A stretch of DNA of 64,000 nt, taken from positions 4,982,164 through 5,046,163 of the forward strand of contig JANPWX010000080.1 of assembly GCA_024734555.1 (NCBI GenBank), given 5' to 3'. This DNA is from Trochalopteron elliotii (lineage: Eukaryota; Chordata; Aves; Passeriformes; Leiothrichidae). The position numbers were made by a program, and so were the translations under genes. Positions within the stretch are counted from its first letter, which is position 1; the number at the start of each line of letters is the position of its first letter. Shown in pieces: positions 13,828 to 28,895 of this stretch. Under the pieces are notes generated by a model, which was not told where the DNA came from, ran no database searches, and worked only from the letters and a program-made list of their open reading frames with translations.

Positions 13828-16800
13828 CATCTCAGTCACCAGAGCACAGGTTCACCACATGCTTGATTAGTAATGCCAGGGGATTATCCAGTTGTATTGA
13901 ACACCACCTCTAGTCAAATAAATACATGGAAATAATTTATAATATGTAGAATATACCATATGCTTAGAAAATTTATGAAAGACATTTGAAGAAATAAAAA
14001 GCCCCAAATGCACAAAACAAAGCATGCTGTTATCACTCAAATATACATTTGTAGCACTCTCTTTACTCCTTTTGTCAAGCTGACTTTTCTGCAGAATCCA
14101 GATGCATGATCCCATATTCTGTATTTTTTTCCTGACTACATTGCATTCTTTAGAGTAGGGTATCTTCTGGAGAAACAGTTTGACTTTCATTACTAATTCA
14201 CTTCTGGGACTTCTCCAGGAAGTCTGGATTTCTTCCCTCTAAAGTTATTTATTGCTTTATTATTCAGGTAGAATTCTGGAAACTTAAATAAGCATTCTTT
14301 TCACTGCTTGGGTGCACAAACCACATTTTGCTAGACAAGTTGTCATGTCATGAATCTGACCATTTATAATTTTCCTCAAAGGGCAAGAGTACTCTCTCTG
14401 CATCCCCTGATGAGTCATGATAAAGTAACTCAGTTTTAGATTTGATATCAACTGTTAGATTAGCAGACAGAGTTGAAAGGAATATTTAAATGGAATAACG
14501 CATATCGTTCACTCTTCACTGGAACTAGACATGACAGTAATCAATAACTTCTGAGGAAGCCACAAGCTTTAAGTGCTTTGTCCTCAGAGACCTTTCTTCT
14601 AGTCATTGTAACACCTATAAGCCACAGCCATGAAGAAGGTGGTGTGTGAAAAGCTATAAACATCAGCAAAGGACAGTAATCTAAATAGAAATTATTATCT
14701 TCTTGGACACTGACAGGAAAATATGCTCAATGAAACAGGGCTATAGCTCTTCAGGATAGGAAGTGCTACTGTTAATAAAAGCTACTGACAGTGTTTGATG
14801 TCTCAGAATCAAAGAGATTTAGAGATTACAATGAGGTGCTTTGGTTTGGTAGCTTTTTGGGGTTTTACAGAAAGTGAGGAACAGCTAAGTAGGCAGGTAG
14901 CAACGTAGAAAGTCTGAAAGGGAAATTTTTTAAAAAAATGGTGATGGAGGCAAGTGTATGTTGTAATAAGGGCAGGAAGTTAAGCAGAGAAAGGGAGGTA
15001 GTGGAAGTATGGAAAGAGAGCTGATATGATCAGGTAGCAAAAACATAAAAAAATTTTTTGTACTATATGAATGGGGAAAGATTGTATTTTTCAAGTGTCC
15101 AGGGAAAAAGATAATGCTGTAATTGAGATGAAAAGTGTTGAACATCTGAATGGAAGTATTGCCTGTTTAAATTGAAAGTCCATACTTTAAAATGTTATGC
15201 ACAAAACATAGCCTAGATATTCCACTGACAGACAGTATTGTGCTGTTATAATTGAAAAGGGAGGGAGTGGGGAAGGAAAATGAGCTTGAGTGGCAGAGAG
15301 AAGTACAAAGGGAGTAAATGTTTTTGTTTATGCAGCCCAGTGAAGGTGGGGAAAAATGCGTGGTGTTGTAATAGCACCATATAACAGGGGAAAGCACTAT
15401 GCTTGATGAAGGCTCTTCATTTCCAGGCTACCTCTCCTTCATTAAATTTATATGGGACAAAAAACAGGTGCATTAAAATGTGCTTTTTAGCATTATATAA
15501 GCTAAAGGTGTAGGCAGGTTTGTAGACCAACCAAAAATACTACATGAAAAAGGTAACAGATAAACATGAATATATCTATGTAGGAGAGAGAGGGGTACAT
15601 GTGCCCTGTCACCTGAGGCTGAATATGTTCCTTGGAGTAAAAAAGCTGCTTCATTCTTCCTGAGATTTCAGTTAATAATCATGCAATGCTTATTTCAGGT
15701 AATGCTTGCCAACAGAATAAAAAATTATTAAATTGGGAAGATTTTCCCCTCTTTTCTTTTTCTGTAATAGTTGCATTATTCCAGTGTATTTGGATCATCA
15801 GTCTCTACCCAGCAAGTGGTGAAATATTTTCTGCTTCTATTAACGTCATACTGAAGAAATAGGAACCAGAATTGATGACAAGGATGCTTAGAAATATGGT
15901 GGTTGCCATTCACAAATTAGGTCATTAAAGTCACACTTTCCCCAACACCCACCATCAAACGTAACTTCCTGGAAGTGACTCTTGAATTAAACTACCCAGA
16001 AGAATTCAAAAAATTGAGAAAACATGATCTGAGTGAACTATGTCGCTGTCTAACAAAAAGCTACAATACATAAGAAAAGTAACTTACAGAAAAGCAAGGG
16101 TTAGGGACTCAGTGCCTGAAATCTGAAAAAAACAGCATGCCTCATTTCTATTTGAAAATTTTTAATGGACTTTCTCATGGCACTCATACTAATTTTACTA
16201 AATACAGAGTTTGGTAGCATTATATTGCTGATCCTTGAAAAAATGGATGAATTAATATAATTGTGAGACTGACATAATTTTCCCAATATATTTCAACCAC
16301 TGTTAGCTCTCCATCTCAGATTTTTAGTTACTCCAATTCACAGCTAATTAAAAGTATTTCCACAATATATAGAGAATCTGAAAAGAGTTTTGTTATTTTG
16401 TTGTTTAGTTTATTTTCTTTTTAGTGCGGAACCTTCAGAAAATGCTGGATTCATGTGAAACAGCTTTTGTGATTTGTTTTTAAGAAATCTGTACTTTTGG
16501 CACTGATCTCCTTAGTGTTTAACAAGGCAGCTTATTTACAGGGCCTGTAAATTAGATGATTTGGAAATGTCAAAATACATTTGCAAAGCAACAAGATTGG
16601 TTCCTGCTAGAAACTGTAAGAATAATCAAGAAACACTCAGAGTTAACTTTCTTTGTAAGAAAATGCTTTGAATTTGTTCTAAGAAAAAAAGTTGAGATTT
16701 CCTGGTCCAGCACTCACTTGTAAGGTAAATCCTGGCTTTACAGAGCTTGCAAATGCTTAGCTTAGCTTTTTATGTAAAGGCATTTTGGTGAGCATGTAGT

Positions 16801-18964
16801 TTTCCTTGAGATTCCTGCAAGCACTCAAGAGCTGCTCAATCTTCTCATCCATCAAGAGCCAGTCATAGAAGAGTATCTTAGACATAAACACAAATAACAG
16901 AAAGAACAATATTAAATCTCAATGGGTATTATTGAACTTTAATTCCTTCCAAGGCACACATAAAGTCATATGTTATAGGAGCCAGCTTAAGAAGTTTGGG
17001 CATAAGAATTCTGAGCTGAAATGATGAAATGACAGCCTTTATAATCTGAAAGGATTTTCTTTATATATTGTAGGGATATAACATTTTAGCTATTTCCTTC
17101 CTTTATCTCCCATCAGGAAATCTCAGTACTATTAGAAAACTGAAAAACATTATGCAAGTATTTGGAAAATGAATGAAAAGTAAGGAAGGAAAAAACATTG
17201 TATGATACCAAAGCTATTATAGCATCAGCTAGGTAAGGTACTTTTGATCAAGTCTGGACTTAAAGCAAATGTTTTCATAATCTGAACCATGAGATAGCCT
17301 TTTGGAAGAGTGAATAAAAAGCTTCTAAAATATAGATTAGTAGAACCTAGTCATCATCCCCTTAAGTATGTGGCAGACCTTTCTAACTAGATGTATAAGA
17401 TGTATTCCTTGTATTAAATGTCACAGTAGCTAAACAAGCTAATGCAACTGAATAACAGAGAATAAAAGTAAATGTCAGCGGATACTGTAAAACTGCTATT
17501 TATTTTTTTCCCAGGGCTTCTGTAATGTCATAATTGTAAAAGTAAACTTGAGAAGGTTAGTTGATAAAAACCCTAAGGAAACATAAGAGCTCTTACAATA
17601 TTCTTTAGTGTGTATTAATTATATATAGCATACTATTGTCCTTCAGCCTAAAATAACTTGAAATAACCTATTAATCATTAAAATATTGAAAACTGCCACA
17701 GGATTTTGGTTCTATTTTTCCTCCTAAAAATCTAATATTTGAAATTAATTGTACATCTTATATTGTTGCACATTGACATTTATAGTAATGTTCTGTATCA
17801 GGACATCTGTAGTGGACATTTTATAGGTTATTTAAAAGGGTAATCTTCACAGTATACTCCTAAAACAATCGTTAGATTAATATTTGCAAGAAATAGCATT
17901 TTGAAAAGTGTCTTTCATCTTCTACTCATTTGTAAACATTAACTGATGAAGATGAAGATTTAATATATTCATATTTCATGATGAATGCTGTTGAGTCTGA
18001 TTGACTGTTTCCTGACTACAGAAGAGCTGTCTTATCACTGGATATGCCACATTAATGAGTTGCCACAACTGAACAGAAATTCTCTTCAAAGGCAACCTAA
18101 TTGAGCTTAAATATATATTTATAGACTTCAAGATTTGATCTTTTAGAAGTAGCAGTTGTTGGAAACGTCATTCTCCTTAAATTTTAATCAACTTTTATTC
18201 CATATTTTTTAGTTGTCTGCAGTTAATTAACGGATGACCCAATGACCACTAAATTCACTGGAGTGATATTTAAAATACGTCTGTTTCAGTGCAATCAGAA
18301 ATCTTGAATCTTTGTCTATCATCAAAAAGATGGTGTACATAGTGTATCCTCAAATTGCTGAGTCCAAGACAGAGGTTTGTGGAACACACAGATATGAACA
18401 TAATGAATGAACATAACTATGAAAGGAAGAAATTGGACAAAATGCTATTCTAGGTGTTAACACCTGTTCTTCATTCTAGAAGACTCAAAGATTTTTTTTG
18501 GTGAGAAATATGATGGATCACAGAAATAACCATTATTCTTCCTACACTGATATTAGATTGAAAAACTTTCCCATGTGTTACATTGCAACACAATTTTTCA
18601 TTGGACAATTTTCTTTCAAATATTTGAAATGTTGGCAATTGTTTTAATAAATCTGTTTTGAATAGTTTATTTAGGGTTTGACGTAGTGTCATTGTATCAC
18701 CAATGCTATATGAAGTGTTCACTGTAAAAGGATGGAGAAATGTTTTTATGTTAAAGATTTTAAGCTATTGAAGGTAATTAGCTGACAACATTATGATATA
18801 CTATAATGGAAACTCAGTTGCCCTTTCTGAGGCAGATCTATTTTAAAGTTCATGCTGAACTAATGTTTCTATTTGTCTTCCTGGCCATTACTCACTGCAT
18901 TGGCATTACAAATATGTTGTAGATCTGCCAGCCATTGCTCCACAAGTAAAAAACTAAGAAATTA

Positions 18965-18980
18965 CTGATCTGCAGATCAG
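18965..18980. repeat. Perfect 16-bp palindrome
   Basis: CTGATCTGCAGATCAG equals its own reverse complement. It could be a dimeric protein-binding site, or chance; nothing around it decides. Confidence 0.8.
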
Positions 18981-21187
18981 CTAAAGGATAATTATTATCC
19001 AAAAAAAATGTTCAGTAGTAAACTTCGTTCTTTTTAAAGAATGACATGTATAATTAAAATGCAATTAAAAAGGTACAATTGTCATAAAGATTTTAATTTA
19101 TCTTGTGCTAAAAAAAAAAAAAGGGCATCTCAAGGCTGCTTAGACAAAGGAATTATTTCATCACTGCTTTAATTTTCACTGGCAATTTTTAACCAGAAAT
19201 CAAATGTTTTCACTGCAGCTCCAAAAGGTATTAAGCAAACAGCAATTGAATTGCTACTTGCCAGTTTGCTGTAAGGACTCCAGCAGAAAAAATCAAAATC
19301 TATTGGGCCAGAAAAATAATACATGATCAGAACATTTCTAAAATCATTTGGGAGAACTGATCTGGATAATGGAGGGAAAGAGTAAGGAATTTCTTTTTGT
19401 ACAAGCTTTATATGAAATGCATATGGTTCAATATTTTGAATCCAGCAAATTACTTAAGCAAAGTAGTAACTTCAGCTACAGTCATACTGATTTATGAAAT
19501 TAATATGCTTCCTTCTAGTGGTTTATGTAGCTGACCACCTCCTATGAAATAAAAAATCTAATGGAAGTTGAAAAGTCCTGGAAATGCACAACCTTCTCTT
19601 GTATTTATGGAAGTTGATATTGATTTATTAAAAATGTGACACCAGTACATCTAATTTTTTGGGATTTATTTCTCCTTTTCTGTAAATGATAGATTTAATA
19701 TAGTAATTCTGGTTTTGTCTGTTGGAAAATCTGGTTTCCTGTGGGTGTTAATTTCCAAACTGCTAATTTTCTGAGATTAGAGGAAAACAGTCAACAAAAC
19801 AGATGCTAAAATGAAGGTGTTCATGGGCTTATACTGCAATACTAAAGATTCCATTTATTTATAGTTCATAAAGGTTTAATATATGATACATAGCAGTTTA
19901 AGTAGTTGACAAACAAATATTATGTGATACAAAATGCAGGGAAATTACAGGGAATAACTGATTCAAATACGGTTATATCTGATTAACAGTGACATACAAA
20001 AAAAAATACATAAATAAAATTAAGAAAGGTGTATTTTGCTTAGTAGGAAGAGTTTTACTCAAATGATAACTGAATGATGGAGAGTTAAACTCTCTAAATT
20101 ACTACAGTGGTCACATATATCTAATGTTATCTACTCCATAACCTTAATTTATGAATCCTTTTTCAAAGACAAAAATATATTATTTTTTTCTCCCTGAATA
20201 AGTGAGTGTTAGATGCTTTCAGACTGGGAATACTACTTTCTTCATTGCATTAATTTTTGTCCTTGTATATCCTTCAGGTTCCAGACAGATTATTGCTTCC
20301 ATCAGAAAAGGGATTTGATTAATCACCAGATCATATGTTTTATTCAAAACCAGTGCCCTCCGTCCTTCATTCAGAGTAAATTAATGAAAAATTCACATAA
20401 TTTGTGCAGAATATTTTATTAACTGCTGGGTTGTTGTTTTTTTTTTAGTTTTGTTTGCAGCCTCAGAATAAAATCTAAAAATCAGGAAAGACGAGAACTA
20501 CATTTAGGATCTTGATTTTTAAAGAGTGAGTTGAAATGAAGTTATATTTCATCAGATTCTCTTAGATAATTAACTGACTACATAAATTATCCTTCACTAG
20601 CAAAGCACTTGGGGGTTTGAAACACCCCTTACTAGATTTTTCCATCCCACATACAACTGTCTTTTACTGAACAATCTGTCTTTTGGGGTGCAAGGATTAC
20701 ACGCTAACAAGCTTGTGAAGCACAGGATTGAGATTTCAGGTCTCAATGTTATGAATATTCCTGCCTTATAAGTGCAAAAAAGAATGAATTTAGAATTCTT
20801 AGCAGGTTATATGTCGAACATTAGGACAAATGTAACAAAAGACAAAAATACTCCTTCGTAGCTATGTGTTACTGCCCAGTTTATATAACATTCTCCCTTT
20901 TTAATTTAGAAATGAGAAGAGATGTCTCTTACCACAGAGAAAAAAATCATATTACTGTGAATATCTAAAATAAAAAATTGCACTTAAATAACAGCAATAC
21001 CTCTCATCCTAATTTCTCATAATTTTTCCTTTTGCCTAGAAATATATCTGCTGTGAACAGAATAATTGCTCTTAGTGTTGTAACTTAAGGTAGTGAAGGA
21101 AATTTATGTCCAACCCACAGAAGAGGCACTGTGACCCCAGGAAGTGGCTTGTTCACATTTGCAATTGTTGCTCAGTTGCACCAAGTG

Positions 21188-21247
21188 TCATAGAATAACG
21201 GAATATCCTGAGTCAGAAGAGACCCACAAGGATCATCAAAATGTCAC
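21188..21247 (-). mobile_element. CR1 LINE 3' tail, short fragment
   Basis: TCATAGAATAACGGAATATC followed by a segment like AGAAGAGACCCACAAGGATCATC is the reverse complement of the 3' end of avian CR1 elements, where a short ATTCTATGAT-type repeat ends the element. Only about 60 bp is left. Such 5'-truncated tails are the usual form of bird CR1. Confidence 0.75.
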
Positions 21248-24200
21248 CATGCTTTGTCTTAAGATGAGTATCACCTTGTGTCTGCCTTTGAAATAATAAT
21301 TTTTGGAAAGTGGAAAAATATGAGCAAATCTTTTGAATATGATCAGCCATTACCAGTTACTAGTGGCACTGAATGTGTAATAATGATATTTTTAAAAGGT
21401 TTTAAGAAAGACTGTAAGTTATTTTCCTATCTCTGTTGGACTGGAGCTACTTCCTTGACTGAAATATTGAATGGTTAAGGAGAGTTACTAACAAAGTTTT
21501 TCTTCACATTACACAGTTGTCTTGAGACTGAGAAGGAAAAAAATGTCACTGAAACTAGTTATGGATCTCCCCACCAAGAACTACGGATTGAAAGGAGTGT
21601 TTGATATTATAAGCCAGAACAACTGGAAAGACACCTTGGTGGGGAAGTATGATATGACAGGCATATCAAAAGAGCTGATTTCTGGTTTGGGCTTGAAAGA
21701 TAGGGCCTAGGGGAAGGAGAAAAAGACAGAAAGAAGTCAGAAGGGAGAAGTCATCTCTGGATGTGCTGACAAAGGAGGGTCAAAAAATTGATTGATTTCA
21801 GAAGACAGATGTTTTCTATTGCAGTTTAATGTAATTAAATATTATCTGTTATTGATTATATTGTTTGAATTTACAATTTTTATCCAAGTGTTTTTTATTA
21901 TTTCTACATTTTCTGTATTGTTTTAAAGATTTTTATAGGTTCATTTTTGAAGAGTGTATACTAAAAGAAAGAAAAACACTCCCATGTCCTGAGAACACAT
22001 AAAAAAAAGTTATGTTTTAATACAAAATCTCAATTTACAAAGTTGAAGGGAATCAGAGAAGACTTGCTTGAAAATAGGAGATTAAAGGATGATGTCCAAT
22101 GATATTCAAAATGAGGAATATTAGGGCCCATTTTCCTTAAATATTTGTAGGCGAATAGTAGAAAATAAAAGCCTATTGAACAGAAATTCTTTTTAGGTGG
22201 CTATTATTCCTTGGTTAAGGTGTTTTTTAGATATCTTTTTGAAATAGCACAATAAGATGCAAACTAAACTGTGTATAGTAACATACCTATGCTTTAAATG
22301 AAGTCCTTTTTGAAAATAATTTTAAAACGGATTTGTATCCAAATTGAAAGAAATGTTTTCTTGAAAATACAGATTAATATTTGAGGTCTGTACATTTGAG
22401 AGTTTGAATTGACATATATAAAGATATGAAGACTTTTAAAAATCAAATTTAAAGGTAATTTTAAAATTTAAAATAGAAAAATTAAATGTTATATTTGTTA
22501 CATGTCTGAAATCAATGTGTCAACATTATCATTGTTTGGAGTCCTCTTTGAAAGGAATATATCAGAAAATTATAAGAAATTTTTAGAAAATAGATCAGAA
22601 AATTTTGCCATGTAATTTCATTTAAATATAATTTAGTAATGTTAGATACAGTGACAATTTCACTCATTGCCATTTACTCACTATAGTTGATTTGATTTGA
22701 GGGTTCTTAAGCATTTCCAAAACTGATCTACAGAAATCTCTGTGAAAGTTTTGCCTTGAGTAAATTGCAGCCAAAAGAATGGAAGACTTTAGGAAGCCAA
22801 CACCAAGATGCAGGTTTATACCTGAATTTGATGTCTCTTGGGAAGAGACAACCTGAAACCTGAAAACCAGGCATGCAGAGCCAGCCTTACAGTATTTCTA
22901 TGGAGAGATCTTGTGAATGTCATCCAGCAGTCACACTCCAGAATCTGAGTTGGCCTTTCCGCCCTTTGGGGAAGTCACTCTCCTCTTCTGTCAGTACGTA
23001 TTAATAAAACAGAAACAAAAAACAGTAACTGAAATGAGCACAGCGCTGACCAATTAGTAACTTAAGGATAAAATTATAATGTGACGCAAATTCACTCCAT
23101 CAGTTCTGCCAAATCATTTCTATCCTGATTGCTACAAATGATATGACCACAAGTCTCCTTTGATTACTAAGAGTCAGAAGTAGGAGCAGCCAGAGGCACA
23201 GTCTGTTTGGACTAGGTACCAGAGGAATAGCTCTTTCTCCCTAAAGCTTGATATAATTAGTACCCAAATGATAGAGACCAAAGAAATCAGTTAGCAGAGA
23301 TTTCCTCCAGAATGTACAAAAGATGTTTTTCTGCAAGGATATCAACACTTTTCTCTAAAAACAAATTGAAAAACTCTTTAATAAAATTAATAAATATTTA
23401 GTGATTACTCTTCCTGAAGGAAAATTGTTCTGTTTCTTCTATTCCTGGGGTATAAATTTTGCCTGAGGCTTTAGAACTCATCAGTAAAGTCTGTCCACCC
23501 ATAGATTAGTGTGTCTTTTCTCAAGGACTTAAAAACTACAGCTGTAAATGAGAGGTTGAGAGGTTTGTTGTTGTTGTTGTTGTTGTTGTGTAGTGGTTTT
23601 GTGGTGGTTGTGTGTATATGTGTAGTTTCTTGTTTTTCTTTGAAGGAAAGTCCTGTTCATGTGATGAAAAATAATCATCTACCAAATACACATGCTTTTT
23701 ACTTTGCATTAGTTAAGTTTGCATCTTCTATCTTTGAAAAAGTCATTTAGTTAAGAAAAGAAACAATTTCAGATAAGAAGAGATGCTGTTGTTCTCACCA
23801 AATTAGCAATAAGATTGTATTTGGTTTCATTAATGTGGAGGTAGATCCATGTTTATCCAGCTGATCAGCCAAAAACCTACCAGCACCCACACAGATGATG
23901 ACAGGTCAGATGAAGAGTAAACTGTCTTCTCTCTGTTAAATTACACAGCATCAAGCCTTTGCTCTCTGTCCTATGTACTTCTGTACTCATATATCTGAGC
24001 ACAACCAACTATTCTGCCGTCCTGAGCCCTTCACACCAAATTACAAGTCACTTTGCTTAGTACTGAGAAATGAAGCAATGCTATTGTTAGTTAAAAATTA
24101 AGCTAAAAAGCCCCTAGCAATTCAAACCAGTAGAAGCTGAAAATGTGTTTTGATCAGGAGTGCTTTTTTACCTCTTTAAATTCTAACAAGATGTAAAAAA

Positions 24201-27200
24201 AAAACCACTCAGATATTTCAAATTACAAAAAAAAATAGCAATAATAATACTCAAATCCACTATTTAGAAAATACTAGAATTAATATTTCAACCAAAAAAC
24301 ACACAAATGGTAGCACAACACAGATGGGAATCATTTATTTATTTCACTGCTGCCTACTCTTGAGCAGTTGGAAATTTTGCCCTGCTGTATTCTAAAATCC
24401 CCTTCACAAATAACATTCCCATATTCCCTAACTTTTGCTATACCTTTACTTAAATTCTTATTGTCTTTCACTTTGAATAAATTTCCTAGACTGATCCTCA
24501 TATTCTCACCCATTAATGAAAAGCTGGGAAACCTACATCTTTGAGAAGCTGAAAGAAGACAGAAGCTTAGTATTTTTTACAGCTCTAAAAGAAAAAAAAG
24601 ATAAAATCTAGCATTTAGTCTTTGTCCAGCTGCAAAGGAGTACAAAAACAGGGGTTTGCAGGACACCTTTCTCCCTTTTTCATTCCTCCTCTCCCAGGGG
24701 AGACTTTGTGCAATTTTTCCATGTTGCACAGGCAGGAAAAAAACAAGACTCTTAGAGGCTGTGGATCACTTTGGCCTGAAGTGCTTTTGATGAATTCTGT
24801 CTGTACTAAATCAGAATGAATTCTAAATATGCCAGCTTGTTATTGTGGTTTTGCTGAGCACAACTGTGCGTCAGATAGGAAATATCATTTGGAGTTCAAC
24901 AGTATTTTATGTCTTATATTTATGTATATAGTATTACAGAGGTTTTTCTCTTTTTAAGGGAGGGTTTCAGAATGCAGCCATAAAACCTTGTCTTTATGAA
25001 GTTAAGATGGGCTGGCTTCATGCATTTTCATTTTTGGTTCTTATCTAGTGTTTCACAGAACTTATCCCAATTAAATGATGTTTCTAAGCTAGTAATTCAG
25101 TCATTTATGAGGAGCCTGTCTGTTACTTTTCTGAAGCATCTTATTATTGACTTCCGTTTTGTATCCTTTCATTCTTTGAGACTTAACCACATGTCTGTCA
25201 ATTAAGATAATATCAAAAATATTAATCTGTTGGAAAGGAAGAACCATATTCACAACAGAGGTAAGATGCATCCCACAGAATTATGTATGAAAGTCTTCAT
25301 CTCTGCAAGGTAGCATCTTCCCATTCCCATTCCCATTGAGCCCAGAGCTGGAAGTGCTCTGTCTGCACAGCAAGCTGCAGCAGATGAGCTGTACAAGATA
25401 CTTCCCATGCAAATCCTTGCAGTTTGCCAGACTGGTGACATGATGGCTGCATGTCAGCCTCAATACCTGGTTAAATATGTGGCCCACGAACCTTCATTTC
25501 CAGGAAGGGAAACTTGAGTACATTGCTGCACTTTTTCCCAGCATGCAAAAACACTTTAAGTAACTTGCTCAAAACTTGGATGAATCATGACAAAAAAAAT
25601 CTGCATGTAAATCTATTTTGGCTATCCTGCTAGACCCCAGCTCTACCTTCCTAAATTGAGGTTTTGGTGTCATGATTGTTTTTTGGAAATAACTAAGGAA
25701 AGCAGTTTTTACTCCTAATCTACTCTTCCAGTTCCTTTGTTTCCCTAGTTTGGTTCTTTGACTTCATTTTCACTGCTTGTTCTTCAAGCCTGCAATCTCC
25801 TTGTTTGGAACCATGCTGGTTTTTCTCATGGCAATGCTCCTTTGATGTGTACAGTGGAAGTTAATGAGCTCTCCTAGTACATGCTGGTCTTCTGTGAAAT
25901 CTTTGTAGAGTATGAGGAAGCTGATTTTACTTAAAAGTCCAGCCACGTGTAGAGTGAGAATCTTCTGAAGACATAAAACAAACATTATGTATATGTCTTC
26001 CTTTTTCTATTCGTAACCTTGGAAACTGTTATACAGCATTATCTCTTGAAAGTGACATTTCTACACAAGCAGTTCTGTACAGTAGTTTCTTCTCTGTCAC
26101 TATCTGAGGCTGACAGAACACATACCTTTGGTCCATGCCAAGGAAGTGAAGCTTTTTCCTCAGAGAAAATGAATTTTTCTTTGATTTCACCAGGATCCTC
26201 CTTATCTTCTCATATCTGTTGCTTTTCCTGGCTTACTTTAGTATAAATGCTACTTTTCATTGTCTAAAATCTTTTACTGGTTAACTTCCCTCAGTTCCTG
26301 TCTTATTCTTGTTTTACCACTGTTTTGCTGCTATGTCTCCTGCTGCTTAGCTTTCCTAGCAGTTGCTTTTCTAGCTTATTCTTGTCTCACTGCTATTTGT
26401 GAATTTTCTTAAAATTCTCCCACTGTTCAACTTTTTCAAGCAGTTTTTTCTAGGTTTGTTTTCCCACTTCTTGAATTTGTTTTAAAAGCCAGCTGCTATT
26501 TGTCATCTTTTAAGCACTGGTTCTGTAGAGCATTCTCTTCTCCCAAACGTCCAGTACATTTTATTTCCACACCAAATTCAGGTGTGAATTCAGAGGGATT
26601 CTTTATAGCCAGGTTGATTTGAGCATGAAGAAGAGGGAGATCATGTACAGTCCTTATGTGTTTTCTTGCAAGTATGTTTTTAAATGTAATACAAATAACT
26701 TCAAATTAGTTCCCTGCAATGGAAAGTAGCCTGTCTTCAGCTTCAAGGTTAAGTCTACAAAATAATTATCCATTGATAGGCTTTCCATCCATAATAAAGT
26801 AGCATTCTTATACTTTCTAAAATATCTTAAGTATGAGTTTTCAAGATAGAAATCACAAGTTTTCAGAATTTCAAATCACAACTGATATTTTGTTTCTGAG
26901 ACTTAAAATAATTCTGAACTTTCACAGAAGAACATTCATGCAGGGTCAAATGTGCCCTCATCACTTTACCAGAGCACTGGACAGAGACAGTGAGAGTGAG
27001 AATTTATTAACAACTCTTTCTGGTGCTATTCCACCTTCAGTTACTCACTTGGCCAAAGACGGCAGCAATATCCAACAGACAATATTCAAGGTACTCACTC
27101 ACTTGGAAAGAGGAAGTCAGTAGTTCACATCTTTGCTCCAATAAACATTTAATTATTGATATGAAGTGGAACAGTTCCAGATGGAAATGCTGAGAAATAT

Positions 27201-28895
27201 TCATCTAGAATACCTCATAACCTACTATCTTATGAAGTGCAGCTGGAAATCCACAGTTTCCATATCTGAAGTGATTAACAACTTAGTTATCCTGAATTGG
27301 CCTTTACTGTTATTTATTTTGCAAAATATTTCAAAAAGTCCTGATTCAATCCCACGGGATAATGAGACATGAAAAATATCCAGATTTTCATAGAATATTT
27401 CATACAGACTCCTGTTGGCTTTATTACAAATTCTAGTCTACTCTTCACCTAGCTGGCTTACAGTTAGTTTGTTATATGGCATGTAAAAACCTAATTTCTC
27501 AATGAGTAGTTGACTAGTTTGACACTCTAATATATTAAGGACCAGCTGAAATGTCTTATATTCCAAGGATCTTTATGGATCTTTAATAAAAGAATATGCT
27601 GTGTGTCACAGAGAGTATTTATTTCTTGCATCTTTCTAGTATGAACTACAATGTCTTGCCTAACACATTATAAAATCCTTATTCTAAGAAAGATTCCAAA
27701 ACTTATTTGGGTTACAGTCACAGACACTAAAAAATAGTTGCAGAAGTTGCTAGATACTTCTGAAAAATCAATGTAACTGCATCATTATAACATAAAAATG
27801 CAAAAGTTATTAAATGCTCTTGATAGTAATATAAGAAAATATAGCATTCTCTTTATACACACTTTTCATTATTAAAACATTCTCTCTGCAGCCCTAAAAT
27901 AATTTCTTATCATCACTAGAACTTCACCAAAATCATAAATTTCAAATTTTTTAGATGCTTACAGACTTATCATATTCATTCATACAGACCTTTTAGGTCA
28001 TTCCAGTAATCTTTACTGTGACCATAAGTGGAACACACTGAACTGAGTGAAATGGTACCTCCTGCTTGCTCCCTGTGCAATACCTGACACCATCTCAATT
28101 TTAAGGTGTGGTAGTTGACAAAACTATCTTCACACCCATCCCTTTCCAGTTTATGCTCCTCTTTCACCTTGGCTTTGAGGTGAAAACCTGGCCTCAGCAA
28201 AGCACCTGCTGCTTTTGCAAATGCCCAATTTTTTGAGTCCTGAACCTTTCAATCTCTCACAGTGTAGTTTCTAAACTCCACTCAGTAGCTCCCCCCTTCA
28301 AGTTTGTTAAGATACAGCTTGCTTTTCTTATGGGGAAATTTATAGTTCATTAATCTTTTTTCTCTAAGGTGTATCTCACTTTTGTTGGCAAAGTTTTCAT
28401 TTGCTCTCCTAAAGAAACCATTTTTAGACCCTGGCATTTCTGGAAAACAAGTAATAAAGCAATAGAACTTCCACAGCAGAAGCAATAGCTTCGACAGCAT
28501 CATAATCATGAGAGTTGACCAGAAGTGGCTTTTTTTCGTGTCTTTTTATTTATCTGTTTTCCCCACATTTATCTCCAAATTCTCTGACCTTTCTTTTTTA
28601 TCAAAATGGAAAATTGAGGTAGTGTTGGGGTAGAAAGGAGGAGACAGAGAAGTATTCAGGACAACTACCTTATTATTTTTAATTCAATCTTTTTCAACAC
28701 AGTCAGTTTTGCTATGGTTTTGCTTGTTTGTTTTTAATTAAAACAAGTATTTTCTCCCATAGGGAAAAACAGTTTTAAAATTAAAAAATGCCATCTCACA
28801 GTATGAACATTGCTAACCTGCCTCTTCTGTAAAGAAAATCTGTATTTAAGACATCTTGAGACAGTAGCACCTTTTAGAAAGAGAGAGGGAACAGA
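21248..28895. other. Unique AT-rich DNA with a TTG microsatellite, no gene recognised
   Basis: No exon or dispersed repeat could be recognised. A TTG microsatellite at 23564-23589 and three CCCATT units at 25320-25337 are the only simple repeats of note. Several open frames of 60-96 codons lie here without any recognisable motif. Confidence 0.55.
23564..23589. repeat. (TTG)n microsatellite
   Basis: About eight and a half perfect TTG units. In one + frame it translates as a leucine run, which is a by-product of the repeat. Confidence 0.85.

Larger units (their letters stand above)
11983..21187. other. Unique AT-rich DNA, no gene recognised
   Basis: No coding exon or dispersed repeat could be recognised. 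Minor structure includes a 15-bp perfect tandem duplication at 13798-13827, a purine-rich + strand between about 14870 and 15410, and a 16-bp perfect palindrome at 18965-18980. The minus frame of 123 codons at 13056-13427 is open but matches no family I know. Confidence 0.55.

Noticed and set aside
23511..23750. Frame with leucine and valine runs resembling a signal or membrane segment
   Set aside because: The hydrophobic run comes from the TTG microsatellite and adjacent GT-rich sequence.
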